DNA of 64,000 bases from Fusobacterium perfoetens (GTDB lineage Bacteria > Fusobacteriota > Fusobacteriia > Fusobacteriales > Fusobacteriaceae). How positions within the stretch are numbered: position 1 is the first letter of the stretch; each line of letters begins with the position of its first letter. Positions 54,973 to 63,883 of this stretch are shown piece after piece. Made by a program: the position numbers and the translations under genes. Location of the stretch: assembly GCF_021531595.1 (NCBI RefSeq), contig NZ_JADYUD010000007.1, forward strand, positions 47,387 through 111,386. The letters run 5' to 3'. Below the pieces are notes generated by a model. That model saw nothing but the letters and a program-made list of their open reading frames with translations. It was not told the DNA's origin and did no database searches.

Positions 54973-55000
54973 AAACAGGAACTTTTCAAAGTTCCTGTTT
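54973..55000 (+). terminator. Terminator after HU
   Basis: Perfect 13-bp stem AAACAGGAACTTT / AAAGTTCCTGTTT with a tiny loop, then a T-rich tract. Confidence 0.88.
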
Positions 55001-55036
55001 TTATTTTGTAAAATTGTTAAATAAAAATAAAGTATA

Positions 55037-55056
55037 TATGTATATAATCAATAATA
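55037..55056 (-). repeat. Distal copy of the 20-bp origin repeat
   Basis: Minus strand TATTATTGATTATATACATA, full match to the consensus of the five copies upstream of the rep gene, but inverted and 6 kb away, in the HU-mnmG spacer. Confidence 0.7.
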
Positions 55057-55070
55057 ATTTTTTTAATTAA

Positions 55071-55110
55071 AAAAACTGCTGTATATTTTCATATTATACA
55101 GCAGTTTTTT
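55071..55110 (-). terminator. Terminator after mnmG
   Basis: 15-bp stem AAAAACTGCTGTATA / TATACAGCAGTTTTT, followed by a T-run on both strands in effect. Confidence 0.88.
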
Positions 55111-55114
55111 ATTT

Positions 55115-56980
55115 TTATTTTTTCATATTTATATGAGCTAAAAGAAGAGCTATATCATTTCCTGTAACTCCACTTATTCTGCTTGCTTCACCTATTGAAA
55201 TAGGTTTAACATCACAAAGACCAGCTTTTGCTATGTTTGATATTCCTCTTACAGAAGTAAAATCAAAATCTTTAGGAATCATTATTCCTTCTAATTTTTT
55301 AAATTTTTCAATCTGCTCATTTTCTCTTTTTATAAAAATATCATATTTTGTTATTGTTTCAATCTGACTTGTTACAAACTTAGGATATGATGAAATATCT
55401 ATTCCAAGTTCATTAGCTAGATTTTCATAAGTAATCTCTTTGAACTTTAATACTTCATTAGCTGTTGTTCCTTTAGTAAGTCTTTGTTCACATCCATATT
55501 TTTCAAGTATATCATTTGCTGTTCTCATTGGAACTTTTAATTCTTTTAAAACTTTAACTTCTTTTTCAACATTTTCTTTTGCTTTTTTTAGATATTCTAT
55601 TCTTTCTGGAGATACAATTCCTATCTCTTCAGCCTTATCTAAAAGTCTCATAAAGCCATTGTCAAATCTAAGAGTTAATCTATACTCTGAACGAGAAGGA
55701 AGAGCTCTGTAAGGCTCTGGTGTTCTTTTATGAATTATATCATCTATCATGACACCTATGTATCCTTCACTTCTATCTATTATTACTGGTTCTTTCCCAA
55801 GAGTTTTTCTAGCTGCATTTACCCCTGCTATAAATCCCTGAGAGGCTGCTTCTTCATATCCTGATGTTCCATTTATCTGTCCTCCCATAAAAAGTCCTTC
55901 AACTATTTTGCTTTCAAGACTTGGATAAAGCTGATAAGCAGGAGCATAATCATATTCAACTGCATATCCATATCTTACAATCTTTGCATTTTCTAAACCA
56001 GCTATTGTCTTTAACATTGCATCTTGTGCAAAAGGAGGCATAGCTGTTGTAAGACCATTTATATATAGTTCATTTGATTCTCTCGATTCAAGTTCTAAGA
56101 AAATTTGATGGTTTGTTTTATCTGGAAAATTAAGAACTTTTCTGTCAAGAGAAGGGCAATGTCTTGGTCCATGAGTTTCTATTATTCCAGATACAATTGG
56201 AGAATATTTTAAAAGATCTTTTACAACTTGTACTGTTTCTTCAGTTGTATGAGTTAGCCATGTAGGCACAACACTATTTTCTTCTTTCTCCGTAAATATT
56301 GAGAAATATCTTGGATGTTTTTCTCCTTCAAGTCTTTCTGTTTTAGAAAAATCAACAGTTCTTATATCCACTCTAGGAGGTGTTGCTGTTTGATATCTTT
56401 CAATATGTATTCCATGTTCTCTTAAACTGTCAGAAAGTTTTTCAGCTGAATTTTCTCCTTGCCTTCCTGCTACATATTTAACATCTCCTATTACTATTCT
56501 TCCTTTTAAGAAAGTACCTGTTGTAAGTACAACAGCCTCTGCTTTTATTTCTATTCCAAGAGCAGTTTTTACCCCTGTTATCTTATTCTTATCATCAGTA
56601 ATAATTTCTTCAACACAGTCTTGAAGAATATCAAGATTCTCTGTTTTTTCAAGAAGTTCTTTCATTTTTATTCTATATAAATATTTATCTGCCTGTCCTC
56701 TTGTTATTCTCGCTGCAGGTCCTTTACTTGTATTTAAATCCTTAAGCTGAAGATTATACTTATCAGTATGAACTCCCATTTCTCCTCCAAGAATATCCAT
56801 TTCAGCAACAAGATTACTTTTTCCAGGACCTCCTATTGAAGGATTACAAGACATCATAGCTATTGAATCAAGAGACATAGTTACAAGTAAAGTTTTTCTT
56901 CCTATTCTTGCCGATGCAAGAGAAGCTTCTACTCCTCCATGTCCTCCTCCTACTACAACAACATCATATATATAATTCAT
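55115..56980 (-). CDS. mnmG: tRNA uridine-5-carboxymethylaminomethyl modification enzyme MnmG
   Basis: 621 residues. FAD-binding VVVGGGHGGVEASLASARIG at the N-terminus, MSCNPSIGGPGKSNLV, the GidA signature GPRHCPSLDRKV, GLFMGGQINGTSGYEEAASQ and a C-terminal helical part ending at GVTGNDIALLLAHI. With MnmE it modifies U34 of several tRNAs. Part of the classical origin-proximal series. Confidence 0.98.
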   Translation of the reverse strand: MNYIYDVVVVGGGHGGVEASLASARIGRKTLLVTMSLDSIAMMSCNPSIGGPGKSNLVAEMDILGGEMGVHTDKYNLQLKDLNTSKGPAARITRGQADKYLYRIKMKELLEKTENLDILQDCVEEIITDDKNKITGVKTALGIEIKAEAVVLTTGTFLKGRIVIGDVKYVAGRQGENSAEKLSDSLREHGIHIERYQTATPPRVDIRTVDFSKTERLEGEKHPRYFSIFTEKEENSVVPTWLTHTTEETVQVVKDLLKYSPIVSGIIETHGPRHCPSLDRKVLNFPDKTNHQIFLELESRESNELYINGLTTAMPPFAQDAMLKTIAGLENAKIVRYGYAVEYDYAPAYQLYPSLESKIVEGLFMGGQINGTSGYEEAASQGFIAGVNAARKTLGKEPVIIDRSEGYIGVMIDDIIHKRTPEPYRALPSRSEYRLTLRFDNGFMRLLDKAEEIGIVSPERIEYLKKAKENVEKEVKVLKELKVPMRTANDILEKYGCEQRLTKGTTANEVLKFKEITYENLANELGIDISSYPKFVTSQIETITKYDIFIKRENEQIEKFKKLEGIMIPKDFDFTSVRGISNIAKAGLCDVKPISIGEASRISGVTGNDIALLLAHINMKK

Positions 56981-57016
56981 CTTCTTTCTCCTTAAAAAAT
57001 CATAAATTTAAATCTT

Positions 57017-57036
57017 TATTATTGATTATATACACA
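57017..57036 (+). repeat. Distal copy of the 20-bp origin repeat
   Basis: TATTATTGATTATATACACA in the mnmG-mnmE spacer. A weaker copy (15 of 20) sits at 57072-57091. The C at position 19 is shared with the copy at 61140. Confidence 0.65.
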
Positions 57037-57113
57037 TATAAAAAAATAATAAATTTTTAAAAAAATTTTTTTATTTATATCCATATACATTTAATAAACT
57101 ATAAAAACAAGAA

Positions 57114-57143
57114 ACTGACTCAAATATATAATTCTGAGTCAGT
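57114..57143 (-). terminator. Terminator after mnmE
   Basis: ACTGACTCA / TGAGTCAGT stem, T-rich downstream on the minus strand. Confidence 0.8.
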
Positions 57144-57156
57144 CCCAAGATTAAAA

Positions 57157-58527
57157 TTATTTTCCTACACAGAAATTGCTGAAAATATGATCTAAAAGAT
57201 CTTCATTTGATATCTCTCCTGTTACTTCTGAAAGAGAATCAAGAGCTTCATTTAAATCAACTGCTATAAGATCCATAGGATATCCCATATCTATAGTCTC
57301 AAGAATATTTTCAACTGCTTTTTTAGTTTTTTCTAATGCTGATTTATGTCTTACATTTGTAATAACAAGTTTTTCTGAACTATCTTCAACCTGTCCTGAT
57401 ACAACATATTCATAAATTTCATCTTCAAGATCTTCTATTCCTATTTTTTCAAGAGCAGATATTTCAATCCATTTTTTTACCTTACTTAAATTTTTAATGT
57501 CTATTTTTCTTTCAATATCAATTTTATTAAGTATTCCAATAACTTTATCACTTTCTATTCTCTCATAGATTTCTATATCTTCTTTATCAAGTTCTCTTGA
57601 AGCATCTAAAACAAAAAGCACAAGGTCTGCATTTTTTATAAGAGATTTTGATTTTTGAACTCCTATATTTTCAACCTCATCTTCTGTTTCTCTTATTCCA
57701 GCTGTATCTATCATAACAAGAGGAATTCCTTTGATATTTACTATTTCTTCAATGGTATCTCTTGTTGTTCCTGCTATTCTTGTTACAATAGCTCTTTCTT
57801 CTCTAAGAACTGAGTTTAAAAGACTTGATTTTCCTACATTTGGTTTTCCTACAATTGCAGTTTTCACTCCTTCTTTTATCATCTTACCTTTATCATAAGA
57901 TGCTATAAGTTTTGAAGTTGTAGATATAACTGTATCAAGATTTCCTCTTAAGTTAGCTGGAAGAGGATCATCTATTCCTTCTTCAGGATAATCAAGAACA
58001 ACATTTACATGAGCTGCAACATCTAAAAGAAGCTTTTTTAAAACAGCAATCTGCTCCTTTAAGTCTCCTCTTAATTGATTTAAAGATAAAGTTATACTTT
58101 TTTCTGTTTTTCCATGTATTATATCCATAACAGACTCAGCCTGAGTAAGGTCAAGTCTTCCATTTAAAAATGCTCTTCTAGTAAATTCACCAGGTTCTGC
58201 AAGTTTAGCACCTTTTTTTAGTACTAATTCTAGTACTCTTTCTGTAATAATATATCCACCATGACAATTAATCTCAACTATATCTTCCCTTGTATATGTA
58301 CGAGGCCCTTTCATGAAAGATACTAAAACTTCATCTATAAGTTTATCTCCGTCATAAATATGACCATATGTTATAGTATAACTTTTAAGTTCAGATACAT
58401 TTCTGCTAGATTTTGGTTTAAATATTTCACATAGTATATCAAGAGCTTCCTTTCCAGAAATTCTTACTATACCTATTCCTCCCTCTCCTCTAGGAGTTGA
58501 TATGGCGGCGATTGTATCAAACATCAT
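57157..58527 (-). CDS. mnmE: tRNA modification GTPase MnmE
   Basis: 456 residues. N-terminal folate-binding part ([20 protein letters not shown]), helical middle, inserted G domain ([29 protein letters not shown]) and the C-terminal FCVGK with the catalytic Cys. ATG at 58527 or, better spaced from GAGGTG, at 58524. It lies 29 bases after jag. Confidence 0.97.
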   Translation of the reverse strand: MMFDTIAAISTPRGEGGIGIVRISGKEALDILCEIFKPKSSRNVSELKSYTITYGHIYDGDKLIDEVLVSFMKGPRTYTREDIVEINCHGGYIITERVLELVLKKGAKLAEPGEFTRRAFLNGRLDLTQAESVMDIIHGKTEKSITLSLNQLRGDLKEQIAVLKKLLLDVAAHVNVVLDYPEEGIDDPLPANLRGNLDTVISTTSKLIASYDKGKMIKEGVKTAIVGKPNVGKSSLLNSVLREERAIVTRIAGTTRDTIEEIVNIKGIPLVMIDTAGIRETEDEVENIGVQKSKSLIKNADLVLFVLDASRELDKEDIEIYERIESDKVIGILNKIDIERKIDIKNLSKVKKWIEISALEKIGIEDLEDEIYEYVVSGQVEDSSEKLVITNVRHKSALEKTKKAVENILETIDMGYPMDLIAVDLNEALDSLSEVTGEISNEDLLDHIFSNFCVGK

Positions 58528-58556
58528 ACATCACCTCTTTAAATTTTATAATATAA

Positions 58557-59378
58557 CTATTTTTTTCTTTTAATAACAATATATCTTTTAGGATCTCTTC
58601 CTTCACTGAAAGTGTCTAATTCAGGATATTTATTTATAATTTCATGAATTATTTTTCTTTCTCTAGGAGGCATCGGATTAAGTCTTACTACTCTTTTTGT
58701 TTTTATAGCTTTCATTGCCATCTTATTTGCAAGTTCTACAAGAGTATCTGTTCTCTTCTCTTTAAATCCTTCAACATCTATATCTATTCTTGCATCTTTT
58801 ATAAGTGAATTTAAAAGATATTCAAAACTATTTAAAGTTTTTCCTTTTTTACCTATTATAATTCCTTTATCTTCACCTGAAAGATTTATAATATAGCTTT
58901 TTCCATCCATTCTTAAAAATTCTACATTAAGATTAAGCCCCATATTTTCTAAAAGTTCTTTTGACTTTTCTATTATTTCTGAAACCTTTTCTTCATCAGC
59001 AGGAATATCTTTTTTCTCTTTTATTATTTCTTTTGTTTCATATTTATGTAGTGGTTTTTCTACTAATTTTTCTTTTAATTTTTCATTTTTTAAAACTTCT
59101 TTTTCTTTTTCAAGAGCCATTTTTTCAGCTCTTTCTTTTCTTAAATCTCTTGCTATATTTTTAGGTTTTGCTGTATTTTTAACTTCTTCAGATTTTTTTT
59201 CTTCAGTATATTCTATCTCATAAGTTCCTTCTTTAGCAAAAAATCCAAAAAATGATTTGCTTTTTACTTTTTCAACTGTATTTAAAATCTGATCTTCCTG
59301 AATATCCAAAACTCTCATAGCTCTTTTTTTGGCTTCTTCAATAGACATAGCCTTTATCTCTATGATTTCTGTTGTCAT
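58557..59378 (-). CDS. jag: Jag/KhpB RNA-binding protein
   Basis: 273 residues: Jag_N domain (about 1-55, EIKAMSIEEAKKRAMRVLDI), a long Lys/Glu linker (60-135), a KH domain with IIIGKKGKTLNSFEYLLNSL and an R3H domain with MPPRERKIIHEIINKY. Cytoplasmic RNA-binding protein that in other bacteria affects cell division and envelope synthesis. Standard place next to yidC. Confidence 0.95.
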   Translation of the reverse strand: MTTEIIEIKAMSIEEAKKRAMRVLDIQEDQILNTVEKVKSKSFFGFFAKEGTYEIEYTEEKKSEEVKNTAKPKNIARDLRKERAEKMALEKEKEVLKNEKLKEKLVEKPLHKYETKEIIKEKKDIPADEEKVSEIIEKSKELLENMGLNLNVEFLRMDGKSYIINLSGEDKGIIIGKKGKTLNSFEYLLNSLIKDARIDIDVEGFKEKRTDTLVELANKMAMKAIKTKRVVRLNPMPPRERKIIHEIINKYPELDTFSEGRDPKRYIVIKRKK

Positions 59379-59384
59379 TAAAAT

Positions 59385-59990
59385 CTACTCTCCTCTGTTC
59401 ATTACAAAATACTGCTGTATAACTCCTGTCACACTTGAAGTTAACCAATATAACTGTAATCCTCCTGGCATTTTATAAGAAATAAATATCATCATAATAG
59501 GGAAAATATACATCATATTTTTCATTTGAGGGTTATTGCTAGTTCCCATAAGTTTTTGTTGCACAAAAGAAACAGCTCCGTTTAATATAGGAAGTATAAA
59601 GAACGGATCAGGAGTTACAAGTGAGAACCATAAAAATGCCTCATCAGGAACAACTCCTTCTTTTCTTAATACACCAAATAAAGCCCACAATATAGGAAGC
59701 TGAATTATAAGAGGAAGACAACCTCCTGCAGGGTTAACTTTATGCTCTTTATATAATTCCATTGTTTTTTGATTTAATAACTGTGGATCATTTTTATATT
59801 TATCTTTTAATTCATCTATTTTAGGCTGAAGTTTTTTCATTTCCTTCATAGATTTATCTTGTTTTAATGTAAAAGGTAATAAAACAATTTTAATCAGTAT
59901 TGTTAAAAGTATTATTGACAAACCAAAACTTCCTGTCATTCCATAAATAGCTACCAATATTTTTTCAAATATACCATATAAAAAACTCAT
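59385..59990 (-). CDS. yidC: Membrane insertase YidC, short form
   Basis: 201 residues with five predicted helices; the core FGLSIILLTILIKIVLLPFT contains the conserved Lys in the second region, then VNPAGGCLPLIIQLPILWAL and GLQLYWLTSSVTGVIQQY. It lacks the large periplasmic domain of proteobacterial YidC and also shows no lipoprotein signal, resembling clostridial insertases. It inserts membrane proteins together with or without SecYEG. Seven bases upstream of jag. Confidence 0.95.
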   Translation of the reverse strand: MSFLYGIFEKILVAIYGMTGSFGLSIILLTILIKIVLLPFTLKQDKSMKEMKKLQPKIDELKDKYKNDPQLLNQKTMELYKEHKVNPAGGCLPLIIQLPILWALFGVLRKEGVVPDEAFLWFSLVTPDPFFILPILNGAVSFVQQKLMGTSNNPQMKNMMYIFPIMMIFISYKMPGGLQLYWLTSSVTGVIQQYFVMNRGE

Positions 59991-60012
59991 CCTCTTCTTC
60001 TCTCCTCATTTA

Positions 60013-60300
60013 TTATTTTTTATTTTTCGGTGGAACTGGATCATATCCTCCCTCATGATAAGGGTGACATTTTAAAATCCTTTTTATTCCCAGATAAACA
60101 CCTTTTATTATACCATGGATTTCTATTGCTTCATAGGTATAAGCTGAACAAGTGGGAATAAATCTGCAGTTTCTCCCTAAAAAAGGGGATATACAAACTT
60201 GATAAAATTTTATTAAAAGTAAAACTATTTTTTTCAAAACAAATTTAACACAGTTAATCGGCTGTAAGACCACTTTTTTTAAGAATTTTTTTAATATCAT
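60013..60300 (-). CDS. yidD: Membrane protein insertion efficiency factor YidD
   Basis: 95 residues: [35 protein letters not shown] and [16 protein letters not shown] are the YidD core. The ATG at 60300 has an excellent site (AGGAG-N7) but lies inside rnpA, giving a 47-base overlap and an extra basic N-terminus of about 21 residues. A TTG at 60237 would give the standard length but has no ribosome site. Confidence 0.92.
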   Translation of the reverse strand: MILKKFLKKVVLQPINCVKFVLKKIVLLLIKFYQVCISPFLGRNCRFIPTCSAYTYEAIEIHGIIKGVYLGIKRILKCHPYHEGGYDPVPPKNKK

Positions 60301-60595
60301 TTTCCATCTCCTGATATTTTAATTCTTTAAATTTTTCTCCTGCATTTTTCTTACCAACAAAAATAAGATCATATCCTGTTTTTATATTTTTTTCATTATT
60401 TTTATAATATTCTCTGAATAATCTTTTTATTCTGTTTCTACAAACAGCATTTCCTATTTTCTTGCTTGCTACAAATCCGCATCTGTTATATTCCAAATTA
60501 TTTTTAGCAAAAAAAATAAGAGAGTAATAACCATAACCTTTTTTTCCGAAATTATAAACTTTCTGAAATTGTTCATTTTTTACCAATTTTTCCAT
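60254..60595 (-). CDS. rnpA: Ribonuclease P protein component
   Basis: 113 residues. The RNR motif is [13 protein letters not shown] and the N-terminus [18 protein letters not shown] matches the family; the C-terminus is Lys-rich. Assists the RNase P RNA in tRNA 5' maturation. Follows rpmH through a hairpin. Confidence 0.95.
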   Translation of the reverse strand: MEKLVKNEQFQKVYNFGKKGYGYYSLIFFAKNNLEYNRCGFVASKKIGNAVCRNRIKRLFREYYKNNEKNIKTGYDLIFVGKKNAGEKFKELKYQEMENDIKKILKKSGLTAD

Positions 60596-60627
60596 TATGC
60601 TTCCTCTTATTTTTTACTTATTTTCAA

Positions 60628-60657
60628 AAAACCCGGTGAGTTATAACACCGGGTTTT
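60628..60657 (-). terminator. GC-rich hairpin overlapping the rpmH stop codon
   Basis: Perfect 11-bp stem AAAACCCGGTG / CACCGGGTTTT with an eight-base loop, followed on the minus strand by TT. One arm overlaps the rpmH stop (60656-60658). It likely attenuates rnpA relative to rpmH. Confidence 0.82.
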
Positions 60658-60799
60658 ATGCTGATAATTTTTTTCTTCCTCTTGCTCTTCTTCTTTTTAA
60701 TACTTGTCTTCCACCTTTAGTTTTCATTCTAGCTCTAAATCCGTGGTCTTTTTTATATTTTCTAGTATTTGGTTGGTATGTTCCGATTGCTTTTGCCAT
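60656..60799 (-). CDS. rpmH: Ribosomal protein bL34
   Basis: 47 residues, highly basic. It begins [20 protein letters not shown] and ends in [12 protein letters not shown]. The AIGTYQPN start differs slightly from the common KRTYQPS but the rest is typical L34. Ribosome site AGGAGGTG. First gene of the leftward origin-side operon rpmH-rnpA-yidD-yidC-jag. Confidence 0.97.
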   Translation of the reverse strand: MAKAIGTYQPNTRKYKKDHGFRARMKTKGGRQVLKRRRARGRKKLSA

Positions 60800-60841
60800 T
60801 TATATATTCACCTCCTAAAATATTCTACATTACAGATAAAT

Positions 60842-60870
60842 ATTTTAGAAGATTATTCCAATTTTGTCAA
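60842..60870 (-). promoter_or_regulatory. Promoter of rpmH
   Basis: Minus strand TTGACA (60870-60865), 17-bp spacer, TAAAAT (60847-60842). Near-consensus, fitting a ribosomal protein gene. Confidence 0.85.
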
Positions 60871-61035
60871 GTATATATTATTGATTTTCAAAAAAAACTT
60901 ATACAAAAAATAAAAATAACCAACATGTTTTTAAGCAGTTGTTTTTTGTTTATTAGTTTATTGTTTAATGTATAGACCAAGTTATAAGATTTTCAGCAAA
61001 AAAGAGCTGAAAAATATAATAAAGCAAAAAAAAAA

Positions 61036-61673
61036 TATTAATGATCATATACATAAAAAAATATATTGATTTTATTATAATTTTGTTTTTTGAGTCTATA
61101 AATTTTCTTGAAAATAAATGATTTAATAAAACAAAAAAATATTATTGATAGTATACACATTGAAAAATTAGAAATTTCAAGATATATTTCTTAAAAAGAA
61201 TGACTTTTTTATTGAAAATAAAGGAAATAGTATAATACAAAAATTATTAATGATTATATACATAAAATAAACATGTATTTTTTCGTTGAAAATTAAGAGA
61301 AAATATTTTTAGTAAAAAAAGCAAGTGTTAAAAATCAATATATAATAAAAAAATTTTTTATTAACATCAGTAAGCATGATAAAAAAATATATATAACATG
61401 TAAAATTAAGATTTTAGAATGTTCTATATTGTTTGAAAAATATAATGAGCCACTTCATAAATCCTTAAAAAGCAAGGAAAAAAATGTAAAAATTAAAATT
61501 TATTAATGAGTATATACATATCATATGAAATATTAAAGTTCAATGCAAATTTAATAAAAACATATAAAATAAAGAGAATAAGAGAAAAATAGAGATTAAA
61601 ACAAAAAAAACTTGTAATAATTTATATTTCACCTTATAATATATTCCCGAGCTTATTATTGGGCATATACATA
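61036..61673 (+). repeat. Five 20-bp repeats, iteron-like
   Basis: Copies at 61036-61055, 61140-61159, 61245-61264, 61501-61520 and 61654-61673, all plus strand; consensus TATTAWTGATNATATACAYA. Start-to-start distances are 104, 105, 256 and 153. The last copy lies between the rep promoter and its start codon. The end TATACACA of the second copy resembles a DnaA box, the others (TATACATA) less so. Confidence 0.75.
61612..61640 (+). promoter_or_regulatory. Promoter of the replication initiator gene
   Basis: TTGTAA (61612-61617), 17-bp spacer, TATAAT (61635-61640). The fifth 20-bp repeat begins 13 bases after the -10, so repeat binding would block transcription. Confidence 0.7.
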
Positions 61674-61696
61674 TTATAGTTTTAAGGGAGATTTTT

Positions 61697-63559
61697 ATGG
61701 GCGAAGATAATAAAAACAAAACTGATCTTTTGGAAAGTTTTAATATAATTTCTTCAGGGTCTCTTAGTGAAGATATTCAGAAAATGGATATGAAGTTGAG
61801 TACTCTTCCTGATATAGAAGTCAGAGAAGTTGTAATAAAAGAGACAGGAAACTTTCTTAATCTTCAGGGAAATATAATAAATATTCCAATAGAAATGATA
61901 GTATTTCCTTTTTTCACTCCTCAAAAACAGAATAAAAGAATTAACTTTCAGTATTCTTTTGAAGATCTAGGAGTGACTATGTATTGTACTCTTGTAGCAA
62001 AAGATAATAACGATAAAGTATATCAGCCTTCTATTTTTGAAGAAAAAATTTATAATTATCTTATTTCTATGTATGAAGCAAAGAAAGAAGCAGATATTGA
62101 TGAAGAAGACGAGTATATTGAATTTGAGATATCTGACTTTATAGTAAATTTCCTTGGAAATAAAATGAATAGGGCTTATTATACAAAAGTTGAGCAGGCA
62201 CTTAAAAACTTAAAGAGCACAGAGTATCAATTCATAGTTTCAAATCATACAAAATTTGGAAAATATAAATTTGAAGATGAAGAATTTAAACTTTTAACTT
62301 ATCAAAAACTAAAAAAAGGAAAAAAAGTTTATTACCGTGTGATTCTTAATAAAAACATAAGAAAAAAAATTAAAGATAAAAGGTATATTAAATATAATTC
62401 CAGAGCTCTTATGGAAATTTTAACAAAAGATCCCATAGCAGGAAGAATATATAAATATATAAGCAAAATAAGATATGAAACCATGGAAGGAAAAATAAAT
62501 CTGCGTACTCTTGCAGCTATTATCCCTCTAAAAATGGAGCAAGAAACAGAAAGACCAAATAAAAACGGGCAGATGAAAACATATATTTTAAGCCGTGCAA
62601 AACAAGTTTTAAAAAGGGTTCTTAAAGCATATGAGGTTCTTCAAGAATTGGGATATATAAAAGAATTTTCTTATGAAGAAGAAAAAAAAGAAAATACTTA
62701 TTATATAAATTATAGTTTTAATCCTGAAAAAGATGGAGAATGCCATGTTTCAACATTTATTGAAAATAAATCAAAAAATTCTATTTCTAAAAAAAGCATT
62801 TTAGCAAAAGAAAAAGAAGTTATAATTGAAGAAGATGATTCAAAATATTCTGAATTTGATTATGAAGCTATGGAAGAAGCAGAAGTAATAGAAGTGAAGG
62901 ATACAATTGTTTCTAAAGAAGAAAAAACTAACAAGATAGTAAGAAAATCTGTAAGTAGAACTAAAAAAGTTGAAACTTATGAAGATCTTCCTGAAAATAT
63001 AGTGGCTCTTATTCATAAAGCTAAAAGAAATATCTATATCTCAAGGTCATGGGATAAAAGAACTGACACTAAAATAAGAAAAATATACAATGAAGATGGA
63101 GAAGAAATAGCAGTAGAAGTACTAAAAATAATTTATAAGAATCTTAATAAAAGTATAAAAACTACTTTAGTACAGTATATAAACGGAGTTTTGAAAAATC
63201 TTTATAAATCAGATACTCCAAAGCAAAATCTTCAGTTATTTAATAATGATGTTAAAGAAAAGACTATAATAAGTAAGAGAAAAATAAAGCAAGCAAGAAA
63301 AGGAATAAAAGCTAAAACTCTTACGAATGCAATAAGAGATTTAAAAGATGAAGTAGGAATTCCTAGAGATATTCTCATAGAATTTGAGAAACTTGATGAT
63401 TATGAAAAATTAAAAGTTGAAGAAAAAGCATTAAAACTTTGTTCTGAAGAAGCAAAAGTATCAGAGACATTTCTTCTTACAATGAAAGAGAAGTCAAAAG
63501 TTTTATATTTGAATACTATAAAAAAATATATAGAAAAAGTTTTAGATGAAAATTATTAA
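61697..63559 (+). CDS. Plasmid-type replication initiator protein (RepA-like winged helix)
   Basis: 620 residues. Residues about 60-330 resemble replication initiator protein A of plasmids: NIPIEMIVFPFFTPQKQNKR, FQYSFEDLGVTMYCTLVAKD, YQPSIFEEKIYNYLISM, FEISDFIVNFLGNKMNRAYYTKVEQ in part, and DPIAGRIYKYISKIR, i.e. two winged-helix units. A charged linker (about 360-430) and a helical Lys-rich C-terminus follow; no AAA+ motif or DnaA signature is present. It stands where dnaA normally follows rpmH. Start is ATG after AAGGGAG. The initiator role is inferred from fold, repeats and position. Confidence 0.72.
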   Translation: MGEDNKNKTDLLESFNIISSGSLSEDIQKMDMKLSTLPDIEVREVVIKETGNFLNLQGNIINIPIEMIVFPFFTPQKQNKRINFQYSFEDLGVTMYCTLVAKDNNDKVYQPSIFEEKIYNYLISMYEAKKEADIDEEDEYIEFEISDFIVNFLGNKMNRAYYTKVEQALKNLKSTEYQFIVSNHTKFGKYKFEDEEFKLLTYQKLKKGKKVYYRVILNKNIRKKIKDKRYIKYNSRALMEILTKDPIAGRIYKYISKIRYETMEGKINLRTLAAIIPLKMEQETERPNKNGQMKTYILSRAKQVLKRVLKAYEVLQELGYIKEFSYEEEKKENTYYINYSFNPEKDGECHVSTFIENKSKNSISKKSILAKEKEVIIEEDDSKYSEFDYEAMEEAEVIEVKDTIVSKEEKTNKIVRKSVSRTKKVETYEDLPENIVALIHKAKRNIYISRSWDKRTDTKIRKIYNEDGEEIAVEVLKIIYKNLNKSIKTTLVQYINGVLKNLYKSDTPKQNLQLFNNDVKEKTIISKRKIKQARKGIKAKTLTNAIRDLKDEVGIPRDILIEFEKLDDYEKLKVEEKALKLCSEEAKVSETFLLTMKEKSKVLYLNTIKKYIEKVLDENY

Positions 63560-63564
63560 AAAAG

Positions 63565-63602
63565 AGCTGGCAGATTAATTTAAATTACTGCTGGCTTTTT
63601 TT
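63565..63602 (+). terminator. Terminator after the initiator gene
   Basis: AGCTGGCAG / CTGCTGGCT stem with two G-U pairs, continued by the palindrome TAATTTAAATTA in the loop, followed by T8. The remaining sequence up to 63854 is AT-rich with nothing recognisable. Confidence 0.82.
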
Positions 63603-63854
63603 ATTAGAAAAATTATTTATCATTTTACTTCATTATTATATATGTAAAAATTAGTAAAGAAATAGGAAAATATAGTGGTAAAAAATAAAAATAGCACAAT
63701 ATATAGTGTGATTAAAGATTAGAATAAAAAATTAAAAAACTTCTTAAATCAAAAATAAAAAAATAAAATTTAAATTTTATTTTTTTAGAAAGATTAATGT
63801 TTTCAATACAAAAAATAAAAAAAACAAAAAAATTATAAAAAAATAAAAAAATAG

Positions 63855-63883
63855 TTGACGAAAACCATTTCATATGGTATTAT
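63855..63883 (+). promoter_or_regulatory. Strong rRNA-type promoter
   Basis: TTGACG (63855-63860), 17-bp spacer, TATTAT (63878-63883), behind an A-rich stretch like an UP element. The GC-richer leader that follows (to 64000) has no ORF and looks like the leader of an rRNA operon whose 16S gene would start past the window edge. Confidence 0.6.

Larger units (their letters stand above)
60871..61696. other. Candidate chromosomal replication origin
   Basis: About 830 bp without a gene between divergent rpmH and the initiator gene, extremely AT-rich. It holds five like-oriented 20-bp repeats. The gene order to the left (rpmH, rnpA, yidD, yidC, jag, mnmE, mnmG) is that of bacterial origins, and transcription diverges from this point. 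No cluster of standard DnaA boxes (TTATCCACA) is seen. Confidence 0.65.

Noticed and set aside
61036..61673. CRISPR array
   Set aside because: Repeats are 20 bp, imperfect, at unequal distances of 85-236 bp, and no cas genes are near.
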